A stretch of DNA of 64,000 nt from Glandiceps talaboti (GCF_964340395.1 NC_135561.1:17570240-17634239), one strand, 5' to 3'. Positions 49,130-61,826 are shown, counted from the stretch's first letter. Notes: generated by a model not told the origin, from the sequence alone. Made by a program: numbers and translations.

Positions 49130-49530
49130 ATGTGCTGCATGTCAAGGGAAGAGAATATATTGGCGAGTACGATTCTGAGTGAAAATATTATCTACTCACC
49201 GTCGTATAATTCCGGATTCCTGAATGCCCGCTTGTTGACAATGTCTTGTCTGTATGGTAGCGAGAGGCTATAGACCCGGGACTACAATTCTTTTATATAT
49301 ATCTGCTGGCCAGGTTTTGTCCTCAACATCAACTAGTTTGCGTTGTTGTTGACAACGATGTTTTTACATTGGTCGTTAAAATTCATAAGCACTGCGTTTC
49401 TAAAACAACTTTCCAATTGACCGATTGTTACTCCATTTCGACTCGAACCCTTCTTGCCAATTTTGTTTCAAAAGATGTAGTTTGGGTCAGATGATCGTAA
49501 ATTAAGGCGGATACTTGCCTTTTGAGTCAA
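49130..49530. repeat. Low-copy duplicated unit, copy 2
   Basis: Homolog of 44880-45430. It contains the exon-like unit at 49200-49249 on the minus strand. A third, partial copy is at about 49640-49830. Confidence 0.75.
49200..49249 (-). pseudogene. Duplicated 50-bp exon-like unit, copy 2
   Basis: Acceptor ATACAG precedes and donor GTGAGT follows a 50-base unit reading QDIVNKRAFRNPELYDG. Compared with copy 1, most changes are silent or conservative (R/K, T/A, K/R, H/Y). The aligned stretch near 49680 reads QDIAK and then diverges. Confidence 0.3.
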
Positions 49531-50612
49531 AACTAATTACATTTAGAGCTTTCAATATACATAAGCTGTAACTTGGAATAATAAGAACAACAATATAAGT
49601 AAACCCATATACCATTGCTTTGAGACGAGCATTCCATTCAATATTATCGTGACGGAAGGACACAAAGCATCTTTAGCAATGTCTTGGCTACATAATAGCG
49701 ATAGACTACTCGTCCCATTGAATGACTGCTAGTTTTGTCTTCAATAGTAACATTACATTATTGGTGACAACAATGGTTTGGCATAGGGTCATTGCACGTT
49801 TTTACGCTGGCAATTGAGAATAAATAACCCATTCACCAAAAAACAACCCATTCAACAAAATTCGATATCTTTTAGAAGTATTTGTATTGCGGGGGGGGGG
49901 GGCAGATTCCATTAAAAGTAAAATCATTTTTGTCGGATGAGAAGTAATACGGTCCAACCACCACAAACTAAAAGAATTGAGTTTGTTATTCTACATTGAA
50001 CTATTGATCTTTCCCCTATCTTTGATGCCTTGGAAGCTGGCACTGTGATTCTAGTACTGTGCTAAGTAAAATAATTTATATCATATTGAATGTTGTAAAC
50101 TCAAGAGCTCAAAGTGATGTATACCAACGCAACTATAGGTAATTACCAGATCATACAAACTGAATGTCTCTCGTCAAATTTTGAATATTGTTCACTCTAT
50201 CGATTCGATAAAACGGTAGTCTTAAAGGGCAACAGATAAGTTTCTACAATAATGTATAACTGCACATACCAAGTTTGACTGACTAACCTTGAAGCTAAAA
50301 GTCAAAGGTCAAGTTATAAGAAAATAAAAATACCCATCATCACTTCATTATTTTAATTACTTTTCATTATGTATGGTTTTAATATCTTATACGCTAATAA
50401 ATGTAAACACTTAATAATGCACATCCTGGTATTTTGATATGCAACATTCATAATATCAACATAATTAACAGAAATAAATTTGTTATTTCAGTGATTCATT
50501 CATCTATCAGTTCAAATATGTGTAAAATCCATAAATATGTGAAGGCAACGTAACGTTATTTGTTTGTATATGTGTGAAGAACATGTCATACTAAATTACG
50601 CCATCTAATCTA

Positions 50613-50868
50613 TGGCGTTTCATTGGGGCCTTTATTATGTACATCTTATTTGATTCGTCTCGACAACTTATTTGGCAACTCGACATCTTATTTGACTCGC
50701 CTCGACAACTTATTTGGCAACTCGACATCTTATTTGATTCGTCTCGATAACTTATTTGACTCGCCTCAACAATTTATTCGGCTCCTCGATACCTTATTTG
50801 CCTCAACAACTTATTTGGCTCCTCGATAACTTATTTGACTCGCCTCGACAACTTATTTGAGTCGTCAT
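50613..50868 (+). repeat. Left inverted arm with internal ~21-bp repeats
   Basis: Begins TGGCGTTTCATTGGGGCC, then TTTATTATGTACATCTTATTT, then repeats of CTCGACAACTTATTTG and CTCGACATCTTATTTG with GACTCGCCT or GCAA linkers. The reverse complement of the same terminus and repeats is at 58766-59140. TA precedes the arm at 50611-50612. Confidence 0.9.
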
Positions 50869-53028
50869 CTGCATATTCGCCATGTGTACATCTCATTCAA
50901 GTACTCTATCGCACGTTCTGCTGGTAGACCTAATTTGAACACCCCAAGTCACTGGAGATGTTTACCATGCCAAATAAGTTATCGAGCATCAGAAAAAGGA
51001 GTCGAGTCAAATGTGACATGTATTATTCTTCGAATACTTTTCAGTAGGCTAGAGGTACCGTTGTATCATGACCCGGAAATACATCAGACGGTATGCATAC
51101 CACTCAGAAACCATACGTTGCTGCTCGAGAGTATCACAAATCTCACAATACAAGACACATCGTCATTATCCATATTTATATCAATAATCAGATATCGATC
51201 TGTGGAATATCCTAGAGGCATTCAATCAATTTGTGTCAGGATGGGTGAAACTTGAAAGAAGTGTTTACGTTCGTATGTCCACAATGAACTACGACTCGTA
51301 CGACGACGACTACTACTACTACTACTAGTAATTGTAGCGAGGCACTGCCACAGGTAAGATTTTCGCCTATGTTTTCAATTGAAAACTAATTTGAAGTGCA
51401 GTGGTTATATTTACATAAACTATAGAATTTATATACTATTCCTCATATATGTAGCGTCACTTCACAATGTCAACGAAGGTGCTGACACTATTTTTGAAGG
51501 ACCACCCTCCGCCTTCCCACATCCCAATCAAGTATTACATTGTGCCAGCAGTTTTGAAGTTGAAAGAAGCATCATTGCTATGTAGCACACATTTAACGAA
51601 CTCACTTAGTTGTTGTATCACACTGTTGTTTATCATTTAAAAAAAAAAAAACCATGTTGATAAGATACATGTCATATGTATACACAAACAGCTGGCACTG
51701 ATTCAACACACATTCATACATCCCATAATGATCACATCACTTTTATAAGAAACAAATATAGAATACATGTGTGTAGTCTAGTGTTTGAATATGCTTTGCA
51801 CTCCATGCACAATATAAACAGAAGTCTTTATAATTAATCATCTCTAATCTATGCTGATTAATTGTAATGTTTTTGTATTGCATGATAATATTGAGGATAA
51901 ATCAATTGTCCCTAATCTTAATTGATTTTGAGATTCTCGTCCTAGAAATTATTGAGTAAAACAAACTGAGATTCACTGTGCCAAGTGTTTTCATGTGAAA
52001 CAGAAATAAACATGCCATAGATGAATAGAAACAATATTTTACCATAGCTTATTTTGATATAGGCATAAAATATCTAATCAGTATTGTAGTAACCTGCTAA
52101 CAAAATATCTATTTATTTTAGGTCCTGTATTGTCAGCACTTGATAAAGAAACCACTGAATCCATGAGTGATTGTTGAGATTGGTGGAAAGATAGTAGCAG
52201 CTCACTGATTACATGGCTGGTCTTGGTGAATGCTGTGCTCATGGTGTTAAACAAGCCTTAGATGAACCAAAATTAATTAACTGCAATAATAATTGATTAA
52301 CTGCAACCACAGTTGCAGTTAATCAGGGTACAGACAATATTTTATTGCCATGGTCACAGTTACTCAGTCCACAGGCAATCTTATCATGCCATGGTTACAC
52401 ATGCTCAGTCTACAGACAATCTCACCAGGGTTGCAGTTACTCAGTGTACAGACAATTTTCAAGTTTTGCAATTCTAAAGTTTTATCATTTTCTAGCTCAC
52501 CGTTTTCAGTACCTTTCTGCCATTTTTCACTGTAATAGAAAGGTGGAGTGCTTTGTTTAATCAATTTAATACATTTAGTTCTGATCTTGCTGGTTATTAA
52601 AGCACCCCATTTTTATGCAAAACCAGACATGTCTGTGAATTGTGTTTTGCATATTTTTGTGTGGTGATTATTTGTAAGAAGTTGTTTTTTGTGTGTAACA
52701 ATTTAGCTGCATTATTATTTTAGCTTGAATTGAGGCATCTGTGAAAATCAAAAACAGCTACATTTGTAGACTAGACTGGGACAATGCCTACTGGTTACTT
52801 TATTAGTGACTCTGTGCAAGTCAGACAGTCACTGAACAATCATTGAAACTTAGTGTATGTCAGTCTCTGAATCCCAGTCTATGAATCCAGTTAAAAGAGT
52901 ATGTGTTAGTTAATCAATGAAAATCGGTGTAAGACGGTTGCTGTATCCATTATGTAAAAAGTATATTTTATAGTCAGTCATTGATAATCATTGAAACTCT
53001 ACCCATGTCAGTCACTGAACTGGATTAA

Positions 53029-53325
53029 AATGGCCATATGGATATGAGGATTAGCTATTTATTTTGGATTTTAAATTTATAAAACAATGTGAAACAACAT
53101 ATGTTAAGTCCTTTGTTTGTAACTCAAATTCTGAAAGATTAATAAATGTATAACATGTTTGTTATTGTATGTACAATATCAAACTTTTTACACATTATTT
53201 TAGCTTTTTACAATGTAATGACTTACATAGACTTGGTCAGTATTATTTCACATTGAAGGAAGCCATGATAACATTGTTTCATAAATTAACAATTCAAAAT
53301 AAATCCTCATCCATGTATGGCCACT
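53029..53325. mobile_element. TTAA-flanked MITE, complete (297 bp)
   Basis: TTAA at 53025-53028 and 53326-53329. Left end AATGGCCATATGGATATGAGG, right end the complement of AGTGGCCATACATGGATGAGG. The interior shares GTGAAACAACAT, TTTGTTTGTAA and GACTTGGT with other family members. Confidence 0.85.
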
Positions 53326-53864
53326 TTAAGGTAGTGTGTATGATTATAGACAAAAATAGCTTGACTGAAGAATTGAAGAGTCTTTTCCTGTGTATTTTAG
53401 TCACATCACTATAAAGCAGATATGTGTGTATGCTTTTCTTTAGTGCAATCATACCGTTTCCATGCTATAAACAGTCTAGCATGTTCAAGGTAGTGATAAT
53501 CTGCTGTATTCAAAGAATTCTATAAGAAGAACCTATGGAAATCAAGATGGTGGACAATTTGAATTCATATGATTTATCCTCAGTATATTAGTGTGAGCAG
53601 CACATTCTACACTGTTGTTACAGTACTTTACTTGAGGATCTGTAGACTGAAAGATCCAGTCTTGTGTAAACTCCTTCATTACATCTGAATGGAATATTGA
53701 GTTGCTGCCCTGCAGCTTTATATCCTGAGAATTTGACATGTGTTACTGTTGTTGACTGTGAATGATCATGTAATATTCTGATGTAATACTTACCTTGTTG
53801 GGTATGCAAGTTTTTTATATTAAAATATAATTTTCAATTTGATTTATTTCATGTTTCTATACAT

Positions 53865-54003
53865 TATGTAATGTAATGTAATGTAATGTAATGTAATGTA
53901 ATGTAATGTAATGTAATGTACTGTAATGAAATGTAATGTAATGTAATGTAATGTAATGTAATGTATGGGTGGGTGGGTGGGTGAATGGATGGATGGATGG
54001 ATG
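53865..54003 (+). repeat. (ATGTA)n then (GGGT)n/(GGAT)n microsatellite
   Basis: About 100 bases of ATGTA units, then GGGT and GGAT units. Confidence 0.95.
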
Positions 54004-54552
54004 TACATAGGGATGTAGCTAATTTTAAATGTAGCCAGTAAAATGTGAAACATAGGCAGTACTATATTATCTAAGAGTGAGACCAATGATGGAAATATAG
54101 TGGTTGAAACAATGATTTTGTAGAGAAATCCATAAAAAAGGAGTATACTAACCATGCAACCACCTATGGACACATGCTCATATGTATAACTGTGTGTACA
54201 TGTAAGTTAAGACAATGGGCCACAAGTGAAAATAGAAAGTTAAAAGGAGATAATGAGGGGTTATTTAGAACAACAACTACAACTGTGATTAACTAGAAAT
54301 ATTTATTTATAAGATGAACGCCTGGTGACTTACATTTCATCTTAGCTACTATGTCTACATACTGATGTGATAGGTGTTTAGTACTTTGGCCTTGTATATA
54401 TTTCAAAACAACACAAATTAATAGGTATGCCCAATTTTATTCAAATATTGCTACCCTTAGTTGACTCTAATTACTAAATGTGGGTCTCAAAATACAGTGG
54501 ACTCAGGCATAGGTGGCCATTACTTATAAATTCCCAAAGATTTTTTTAATTC

Positions 54553-54657
54553 TTCATTCAGCCAAAGAGAATACAAGTGAGTGAGTAGGAGTCACTACAC
54601 AAGTAATGAAAACAACCTCTATAAGGGCACGAGTGTCATCAGTCAGCCTGAAGAAGC
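54553..54657. mobile_element. Palindromic MITE remnant
   Basis: TTCTTCATTCAGCCAAAGAG, then ATACAAGTGA, matches the left end of the element at 16874. The right half (CACGAGTG, CAGCCTGAAGAAG) is shortened. Confidence 0.55.
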
Positions 54658-55090
54658 ATCCATGAAAGGATACAAAACTGAAGTGCAGTAGGATGAAACA
54701 GGATACTTTGCCACAAACGATTCTAATTATGCTTTAAGCTAATCAAAAATTCAAGCCAAGTTTTGTCATTGCCAACAATACTTATTGAAATTTAGTAAAT
54801 ACTGTACATGTACCTTTCAACCAGACTGAATATAATACAGTCATTATTGTCGTGAAATTTAAGTCCGGTATAAAACTTCACCTTTTCATTATTAGCATCA
54901 ATGGTTTAGTAAAAACAGTAAATTCTGTTGAGTCCGTCTCGGTGCATTTCTCAAATTATTAATCTCTATATATAAAGTCTCATTATCTCTGCATGAGAAA
55001 TATCTGTACCACTGCACTGTCTGTGTTGAAATGGTGCGATGTCCCTCTTTTAAAGTCTCGGTGTCTATTAAACTCGCTACTGGTTTAATT

Positions 55091-56635
55091 TTATTGCTGG
55101 AAAATATGTAGAAGGGAACCTCTCTGATGTCCACTGAGTTTTTTTTCTGACCTCTGCATGGTTTGTTCATATCTTTCCATTCTGCCTGTGGATGGGGATT
55201 GTGACACTGTATGTCTCATGTGTAGAGAAGGAACTGGATTTGTCGAGTAATACAACTTTGAAGGCTGACCTGTCAACATAAAACATCAAACAGAACAATG
55301 TTGAGTCATCATTTTTAATCTCAAAATGAACATGAAAAAAACACTCAACATAGGAACCAATAGTTGAAATTGGTGACAGAATAGCTATGTAATAGAGCCC
55401 TAAGAAATAATAAGGTGTGTGTGTGTGTGGGGGGGGGGGGGGGTACTTTTTCCAAATGGGTCCTCAGGGAGGGCCATAGTTTAGAAAATGGAAATTGGTG
55501 TGAGGAGCAGAGTGGGTCTCACAGTAGTAATGGGGGAACAACATTACAAGATATTGGTAATAATGTGGTGGAGTTGAGATGTTGACCAATCAGCCCTGGG
55601 GTTGTCAGTTGTGCACTCCATCTAGGATTTGGTAGTTCCAGCCTTCAGCTCAGCCAATAGATCAAAACACAGGCTTTGATACAAACACAAACTGTGATGC
55701 CTTTAAAAATTATCAATGTGGTGGGATCTTACTACAGAAAAATTATCTGTTTCTAGTGGGATTGAACCCAGGACCTCCTGACGACTAATCTTGAGCTCTA
55801 ACAACTATGCCACAGAGAGGCAGTTAAAAATGTTTTTCATTAAAATCTTTTTACAGGGCATGGTCATTTGTTGGAGAAAGAAAATTGAGGGAGGGTCACT
55901 TTTTACATCCCCCCCCCGGCTAAAAAAAAACATAAGTAGAATTACATGTTTCTCAATTTGACAACTTTCAGTTTGGATATTATTGCTTGCATTACCTGCA
56001 ATGAATGTAAAACATTTTGGAATTGAAAAATGAAAATAAACACGACTACAACTTTACACTCTACAAAATGGAAAGGGAAATAACAACTCAAAATAACAAC
56101 ATTGGCATTTATCACTCATCATCATCATGTCCCTGTAAACAGATTCACTTGGCAGCTCAGTATCACATGTATTAATCTCGTTACATTTTCACAGCTGGTT
56201 ATCTGGGGACATGACCTTAAAAGTTCAAAAGGGTCAAGACAAAATTGTTGGTTCGAAAAAATAAAAACTTCCAAACACTATTTCACTTTCAGTCACTGAT
56301 GACATTTATCATAATAATTTGTGTTATTTATCACTCAAACATTTGCCACTATTGCACTCTGTACTGAGCCTCAGTATAATACTCATGTAACTACACTAAA
56401 GTATGTGCAGACTATTCAACCAAAATTGTTGGGGCTGACAACTAACAGTTAAACAAAACACACAATTTAGTCAACATCAGGAATGTGCTAATGATTACAG
56501 TTTAAAGTCACTTGTGAGCTTAGGGACCTGTCAGTTTCTTCAGCCTGGAAGGGGGGGGGGGGTTCTTAAATTGGGCCGACAAAAAGTCACTGACCCCCCT
56601 ATCTGTAAAACCAAAAACAGGCTGACCCCCCGCCC

Positions 56636-56698
<63 letters not shown>

Positions 56699-58404
56699 GT
56701 TTAATAGCATCTTGACAGTGAAAGGTATGGGAAAACTTTAGCAGGGAATATGTATATCTCATTGGGGGGGAGGGGGGTCCTATGGGGTCTATAAGCCCTG
56801 GAGGTTTTTTACTTACATCTTGACAGTAAGAGGGGAGGAGCTTGAGACTGGGATATGTCCATCTCATGTGGGGGGGGGGGGGTGTCCAAGGGGGTCTCCC
56901 TCTAGAAGCCCTGGAGGATTTTTACTCTTATAAAAGCCATTTTTTAGGCTATTCAGACCCTTTCAAGCAATAACTCAATCCATGCTTTACAAGACAGTAC
57001 CATCAAGTATCAGAAACTATTCTTTATAACTTACATAGGGTTGAAATATGTTCTTAAAGTTAAACAGTTAAATGGCATCATTAAATACATGTAGTAAAGG
57101 TCAGCACATCTACTGGTAGTATCATTGGTAGGGGAGATTTGGAGTTTAAGGCAATGTTAGACTACCTTGGCAAACATTTCACATCTTTAAAAGACAATAT
57201 CATCTCAAATTACAATTGGGTGAAAATATTTAAGAAAAGTTCAATACCATTATGACAGGTTGTTGGTGCATCTGATTGTTGGTTGAATGCAAGAGTGGCC
57301 TCTGGGGGTGAGGGAGTCCTTGGGGTTTTCCCCCTGGCAGATCTGCAGTTTTTGGCTTCTATTAAGACAATGTTTAGGTTATTCATTGCCTTTGAGGTAA
57401 TATTTCCAAGCTTCGAATAGCTAACGTAAATGTAAGTTTTAAATGAGTTTCCCATGTCACATAAAAATGGCCCTGTAACATTGGTATAGTGGCATTAATA
57501 TTGCATGTACAGTAAAGTCACTGGTATGTTAGAGAACTTTAGGAATTGTCATACCGAGTGTATAATAGAAACTGGAATCTGATGAGATGTGGTGATTTGT
57601 AGTGTCAATAACATGTAGTGTCCAAAATAGAAAGTGTATTAATCCCTTCTGACAAGTTCATAGTGACGAGTAAGGAACATTTTAGATTAACTTCTTTTAT
57701 AAACTATCTATGAAGATTACCATTACAAAACCTTCAAGTTCACTTTTGCCCCAAAGTGCAATATAAGTGAAGCACTGATTGTGAAACAGCCAAGCATTTA
57801 CATGACATGTTCTGTAACTAGTGTGGTAGCTAGGTAATACATGTATATGTATATTTATTGTTATGCGTGAACTAATAAGAAATATTAAAGAAATCATGTA
57901 AGAAACAGGGAGAAGAACAAATATTGACATGTACCACATTTCAGACAAGGCTATATGCCATTGTAGAAAGAGGATTTTTTTCTTCCATCACAATCCAAAA
58001 CACAATGACCCCCTATCCACAAATTTGAAAACAGCATGGACCCCCCCCCCCCCACTGCCAATTTCAAAAACAGGGTGACCCCCTCCCCCCACCCCCAGGC
58101 CGAAGGAACTGACCGACCCCTTAATCCTATTCAAGAATGGTGATGGGTCATAAGTAATGGTGTTATTTGGTATTTACGATATTCAAAACTATTATCAATG
58201 CTGACGGTATATTTTGAATATGACGATGCCTGAATAGAACTATTAGCTCACAAGTGACACTGACTGTGCTGTGTCACCGTGAACGTACACAGAACGATCG
58301 TCAGACAGTAATAATGGACGGGATCACAACAAATAATTAAATAATAAATAGCGTATTGAATATTTAGATAAAGTTTAAATTTCTCTACCTGTGACAAAGT
58401 ACAT
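55091..58404 (-). CDS. Candidate small two-exon gene (64 aa, unknown)
   Basis: On the minus strand, exon 58389-58404 (ATG at 58404; MYFVT then a split Gly) has a donor CACAG|GTAGAG. Exon 55091-55269 follows an acceptor TTTATGTTGACAG and continues the frame without a break to TAA: QPSKLYYSTNPVPSLHMRHT, SQSPSTGRMERYEQTMQRSE, ending LLHIFQQ. Upstream of the ATG the frame is open for about 46 more codons (NDGLPLYLEKETTEYRIRHA) back to TAA, but has no Met. The long phase-matched frame and non-repetitive composition favour a real gene. I do not recognise the protein. It lies wholly between the inverted arms at 50613 and 59140. Confidence 0.42.
55741..55822 (-). mobile_element. tRNA-derived SINE head (not a functional tRNA)
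   Basis: On the minus strand TGGCATAGTTGTTAGAGC fits box A and GGTTCAATCCC fits box B, spaced as in a tRNA. The T-stem and acceptor stem do not pair, so it is a SINE-type pol III promoter relic. Confidence 0.5.
56638..56695 (+). repeat. (TA)n microsatellite
   Basis: Uninterrupted TA run of 58 bases between poly-C DNA and unique sequence. Confidence 0.97.
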
Positions 58405-58765
58405 GTAATCTCCACAGACTAGACACGCGTGACGTATCCGATACTCTGTTGTTTCCTTCTCGAGATAAAGCGGTAAGCCATCATTAAGTCCTCTCTCCTC
58501 TCGGACAGCTCTGTTTGATCTCTTTCTCCAACATATTTAGAACGTATACTTTGGTTATATAACATTTACTTCCGCGTTTCCGGGTCAACATTGTGAGGAC
58601 CCACCAGTCACTCTTCCAAAAAACTACACAAAACTTTGATGACGCTCTTTGACGTAACAGCAGATTTTGTATGACGCGAAGTGACGTTTGCGCAAGAGAG
58701 CACATATTTACTGAAGGGGAGCTAGGGATGCTAAAATATCGCCTACAAGAGAACGTCATACATGT

Positions 58766-59140
58766 TGACTAAATAAGTTATCGAGGAGCCAAAGAAGTTG
58801 TCGAGGCGAGTCAAATAAGTTGTCGAGGAGCCAAAGAAGTTGTCGAGGCAAATAAGTTATCGAGGAGCCAAAGAAGTTGTTGAGACGAGTCAAATAAGTT
58901 ATCGAGGAGCCAAATAAGTTGTCGAGACGAATCAAATAAGATGTCGAGTTGCCAAATAAGTTGTCGAGACGAATCAAATAAGATGTCGAGTTGCCAAATA
59001 AGTTGTCGAGGCGAGTCAAATAAGATGTCGAGTGGCCAAATAAGTTGTCGAGGCGAGTCAAATAAGATGTCGAGTGGCCAAATAAGTTGTCGAGGCGAGT
59101 CAAATAAGATGTACATAATAAAGGCCCCAATGAAACGCCA
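58766..59140 (-). repeat. Right inverted arm with internal ~21-bp repeats
   Basis: Reverse complement of the left arm at 50613. The terminus reads GGCCCCAATGAAACGCCA at 59123-59140, followed by TA at 59141-59142. It has more repeat units than the left arm (about 375 versus 256 bases). Confidence 0.9.
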
Positions 59141-59459
59141 TACTAATCCTTAATACAATATGACTAATACAAAGTTTTAATTCTGACAGTTGCAGGTGAT
59201 AGTTATGTATACTTCAGTAAATGGAATACTAGCTAGAGGTACCTTGTTGGGCATCAAACACACCCCTATAAAAGGTACAATTTCAGCTAATACCACATTA
59301 AAATCCAACGACGATGATATGCACAATTGTGCTTTTTTGAAAATACCTACTAGTTTGTTCACCTTCTGTTGCACACCTTCAATTCGGCTGCTTTCGTTTT
59401 TTCTCTCATGTGAAAACACAACAACATATCCCAAGTATAAGATGTACGATGCAAGGTAA

Positions 59460-59720
59460 ACACAGTAGATGTGTTAGAAGTAAACAAAGAAACACAGAGC
59501 AGTTTCTTCTTTCTACCTCATATATCTCGGATTGTCGACAGTTTGTAATAGTTGCTTTCTTTTCTGTTTGACATATGAAATATCATAATTCACTAGAATT
59601 GATCGAAAACATGCACGTACACACTAATGTTTTAATTTCGGTAGAAGACAACATATTGCCAGGTTTATCACATGCTTGGAAAGATACTGGCATTATTGAA
59701 GGTAAATAACAAAATTTACT
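59460..59720. repeat. Low-copy repeat, copy 1
   Basis: Weakly colinear with 60700-60960: GAAAACAAAGAAA, CTCGGATTGTC, CAGTTTGTAAT, TTTGCTTTTCTGTYT, GCTTGGAAAG. Origin unknown; no coding content. Confidence 0.5.
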
Positions 59721-60018
59721 GGTAACTGTAACTACAGTGATGCAAATGTATATCTGTCTGTGAAACTGACCATTAGCAAGTTATTGAAATCTACTGAATA
59801 CATTTCAGTACTTTTCGATTTTATTTCCTGATTTTTAGTCAATATTTATTTTAATTTCCTGCTATTTTTCTGCTATATTTTAGTCACAATGTTACAGTTA
59901 AGTAAGTTGGTCTCTAAAATAATTCTCCCATGTTTACTCAATACATCGAGCACAATTCTCCAAACTTATATCATCGCAGCGTGCACACACGCACACATGC
60001 TTACACAGACAAGTGTGC

Positions 60019-60166
60019 ATACACACACACACACACACACACATACATACATACATACATACATACATACATACATACATACATACATACATACACACAC
60101 GCACACCCAAGTACCCTCACATACACAAGGATAGACAGAGATATACAGTCAGTCAGTCAGTCAGTC

Positions 60167-60198
<32 letters not shown>

Positions 60199-60199
60199 C
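60019..60199 (+). repeat. Compound microsatellite (AC)n(ATAC)n...(CAGT)n(CAGA)n
   Basis: AC then ATAC to about 60103, a short unique gap, then CAGT and CAGA units from 60146. Confidence 0.95.
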
Positions 60200-60999
60200 A
60201 TTAGACAGACATACACAAAAACCTAACATAACCTCCCCTTATGGGAGGTACAAATCGGGTATGGGCCAAATTCAGACCCTATTTTTGCCAAGTAAATACA
60301 CACACTTTAATACAAATCTCGTCTAGTGTGGTATTGATTCATATAACAGCTCAATATAAAGCTTGACTGGTTTGTATTTGCTAATTTTCTCCACGATCAC
60401 GAGATTAACAACGTCTCATTCTGGATGTACAGAAATGGTAAATCATGGATTGATTATTCACGTGCCCTGCATGCGATGAAACAGATCTCACGATTACCCG
60501 TAATGGAAAGTTTTACAACAATCTGTGTTTCAAAATGTAGAACAACCTAGTGTATAATTTTTCAGATGAAGCAAAAATAACACGTCAGGAAATTAGTTCA
60601 AATTTGTTCTATGTTCCTTTAACGATGGACACATCACATGCGTTTCGTTTATACGGAATCGTGAATTTTAGAAATGCAAATACAGTCGACGTGTAATAGG
60701 AAAACAAAGAAAATCGAGGAAAAGTGAGTATTTCCTTAATAATGAATATATTACTCGGATTGTCCATAGACCCTCTGTGGAGAGCCTATTGATTGCCTAC
60801 AGGTTTGTAATGATTTGTTTGCTTTTCTGTCTCACATAAAGGTTATGGAATTGCACCAGTCCAATCAAACTATTATTTCATTTCCGTAGGTTACAAAATT
60901 CCCTGAGCTTTCACCTTGTTTGGAAAGCATACCAATGTAGGGAATAACTTCATTGTCAATATGAGACTCTCCAACCAGTCCACGGGATCGCTATTAGCT

Positions 61000-61215
61000 G
61001 TTTTATATGTACCCACTATCTACCGCATAATTTTTACTGGGATATCTTTGTACCGTGGGCGCTCATTGACTGCATAGTGCTAATCATTTATTGACGTGTT
61101 ACTGAGACTCCATGATATTGCGATACCAACAAATGGTCACGTCAACAAATGATTAGCACTATGCAGTCGATGAGGGCCCACAGTACAACTATGCACAGTA
61201 GATATTGGTACATAC
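61000..61215. repeat. Foldback repeat, ~90-bp arms
   Basis: GACTGCATAGTGCTAATCAT, then TTATTGACGTG on the left, is matched by CACGTCAACAAATGATTAGC then ACTATGCAGTCGA on the right, around a ~40-base loop. Weaker pairing continues out to GTACC/GGTAC ends. A palindromic MITE is the likely origin. Confidence 0.8.
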
Positions 61216-61824
61216 AAAATAAATGTTTTAGCGATTCGATGCTCCAAGGACGGTGAGAGAGTCTACTGTCAAAATACATCATCAAAGACATAAAGTTACG
61301 AACTGTTAAATGTTATCAGATTACTTAGTTGAAAGCAAAAGACGAACTACTATCATCATTGATGGAGAAGATTATATTGTATAAGCTCCATAAATGACTA
61401 TCTTAGTCTACAATAATTATATGCTAAAACTATCTGTAAAAAATAGCCGTAGGTGGCGCTTCAATAGTCAACACGTCGCATATTATTGTAAATAACTGTG
61501 ACTTAAAGATTACAATAAACTTTCTCCAATCAAACAAGATATGCTTAGTTATTTAACTTACTACACAATGTACTGTTCGTGTTTTACCTACAATTTTAGG
61601 TAAAATAATGCAAGAAGGTGATTCAGTTCTCAATAAGATAATTAATGAATTATTCCTAGAGCACTTGAGAGCACTGTGCCAACACTATACTGAAAGATTC
61701 GTTATTATATATGTACACTATATTCTGTTAGGTATATGTACATCATGATAGGGCGCCCTCACGTATCGGTCAGCGTGCTGATAGGCACATACACTCACAC
61801 ACACAGCAACACACAGCAACATAG

Positions 61825-61826
61825 GC

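Larger units (their letters stand above)
50869..55090. other. Interior DNA between the inverted arms, left part
   Basis: No confident coding sequence and no recognisable transposase. Holds the MITE at 53029, microsatellites at 53865-54003 and a palindromic MITE remnant at 54553. A good donor (CCACAG|GTAAGA at 51353) and an acceptor (TTTTAG at 52116-52121) exist on the plus strand but give no open joined frame. Confidence 0.5.
55270..58388. repeat. Repeat-rich intron of the candidate small gene
   Basis: Contains many G/C runs (55428-55443, 56549-56562, 56766-56777, 56870-56882, 58038-58053), a (TA)n tract at 56638-56695 and a repeated CCCTGGAGG-TTTTTACT block (56796, 56908). The repeats suggest one G-rich element family inserted several times. 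Confidence 0.6.

Noticed and set aside
50623-50829. Repetitive Leu-Asp-Asn-Leu-Phe proteins, also at 58756-59130 (minus)
   Set aside because: Both are translations of the 21-bp subrepeats in the inverted arms. Matching frames reflect the shared repeat, not a gene family.
51280-52176. Plus-strand donor at 51353 and acceptor at 52121 leading to LSALDKETTESMSDC
   Set aside because: The phase needed for that frame meets a stop eight codons upstream with no Met, so no coding model survives. A noncoding transcript remains possible.
53542-53739. 65-codon minus-strand frame with YCNNSVEC
   Set aside because: Looks protein-like but has no phase-matched partner exon, and a second frame overlaps it. 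Evidence too thin.
55741-55822. Functional tRNA gene on the minus strand
   Set aside because: Boxes A and B are good, but the T-arm and acceptor stem do not pair.
59177-59480. Minus-strand frame with a hydrophobic YLASYILYLGYVVVF stretch and C-terminal CNCQN
   Set aside because: No initiator Met in good context, no partner exons and no recognised family. Could be chance in AT-rich DNA.
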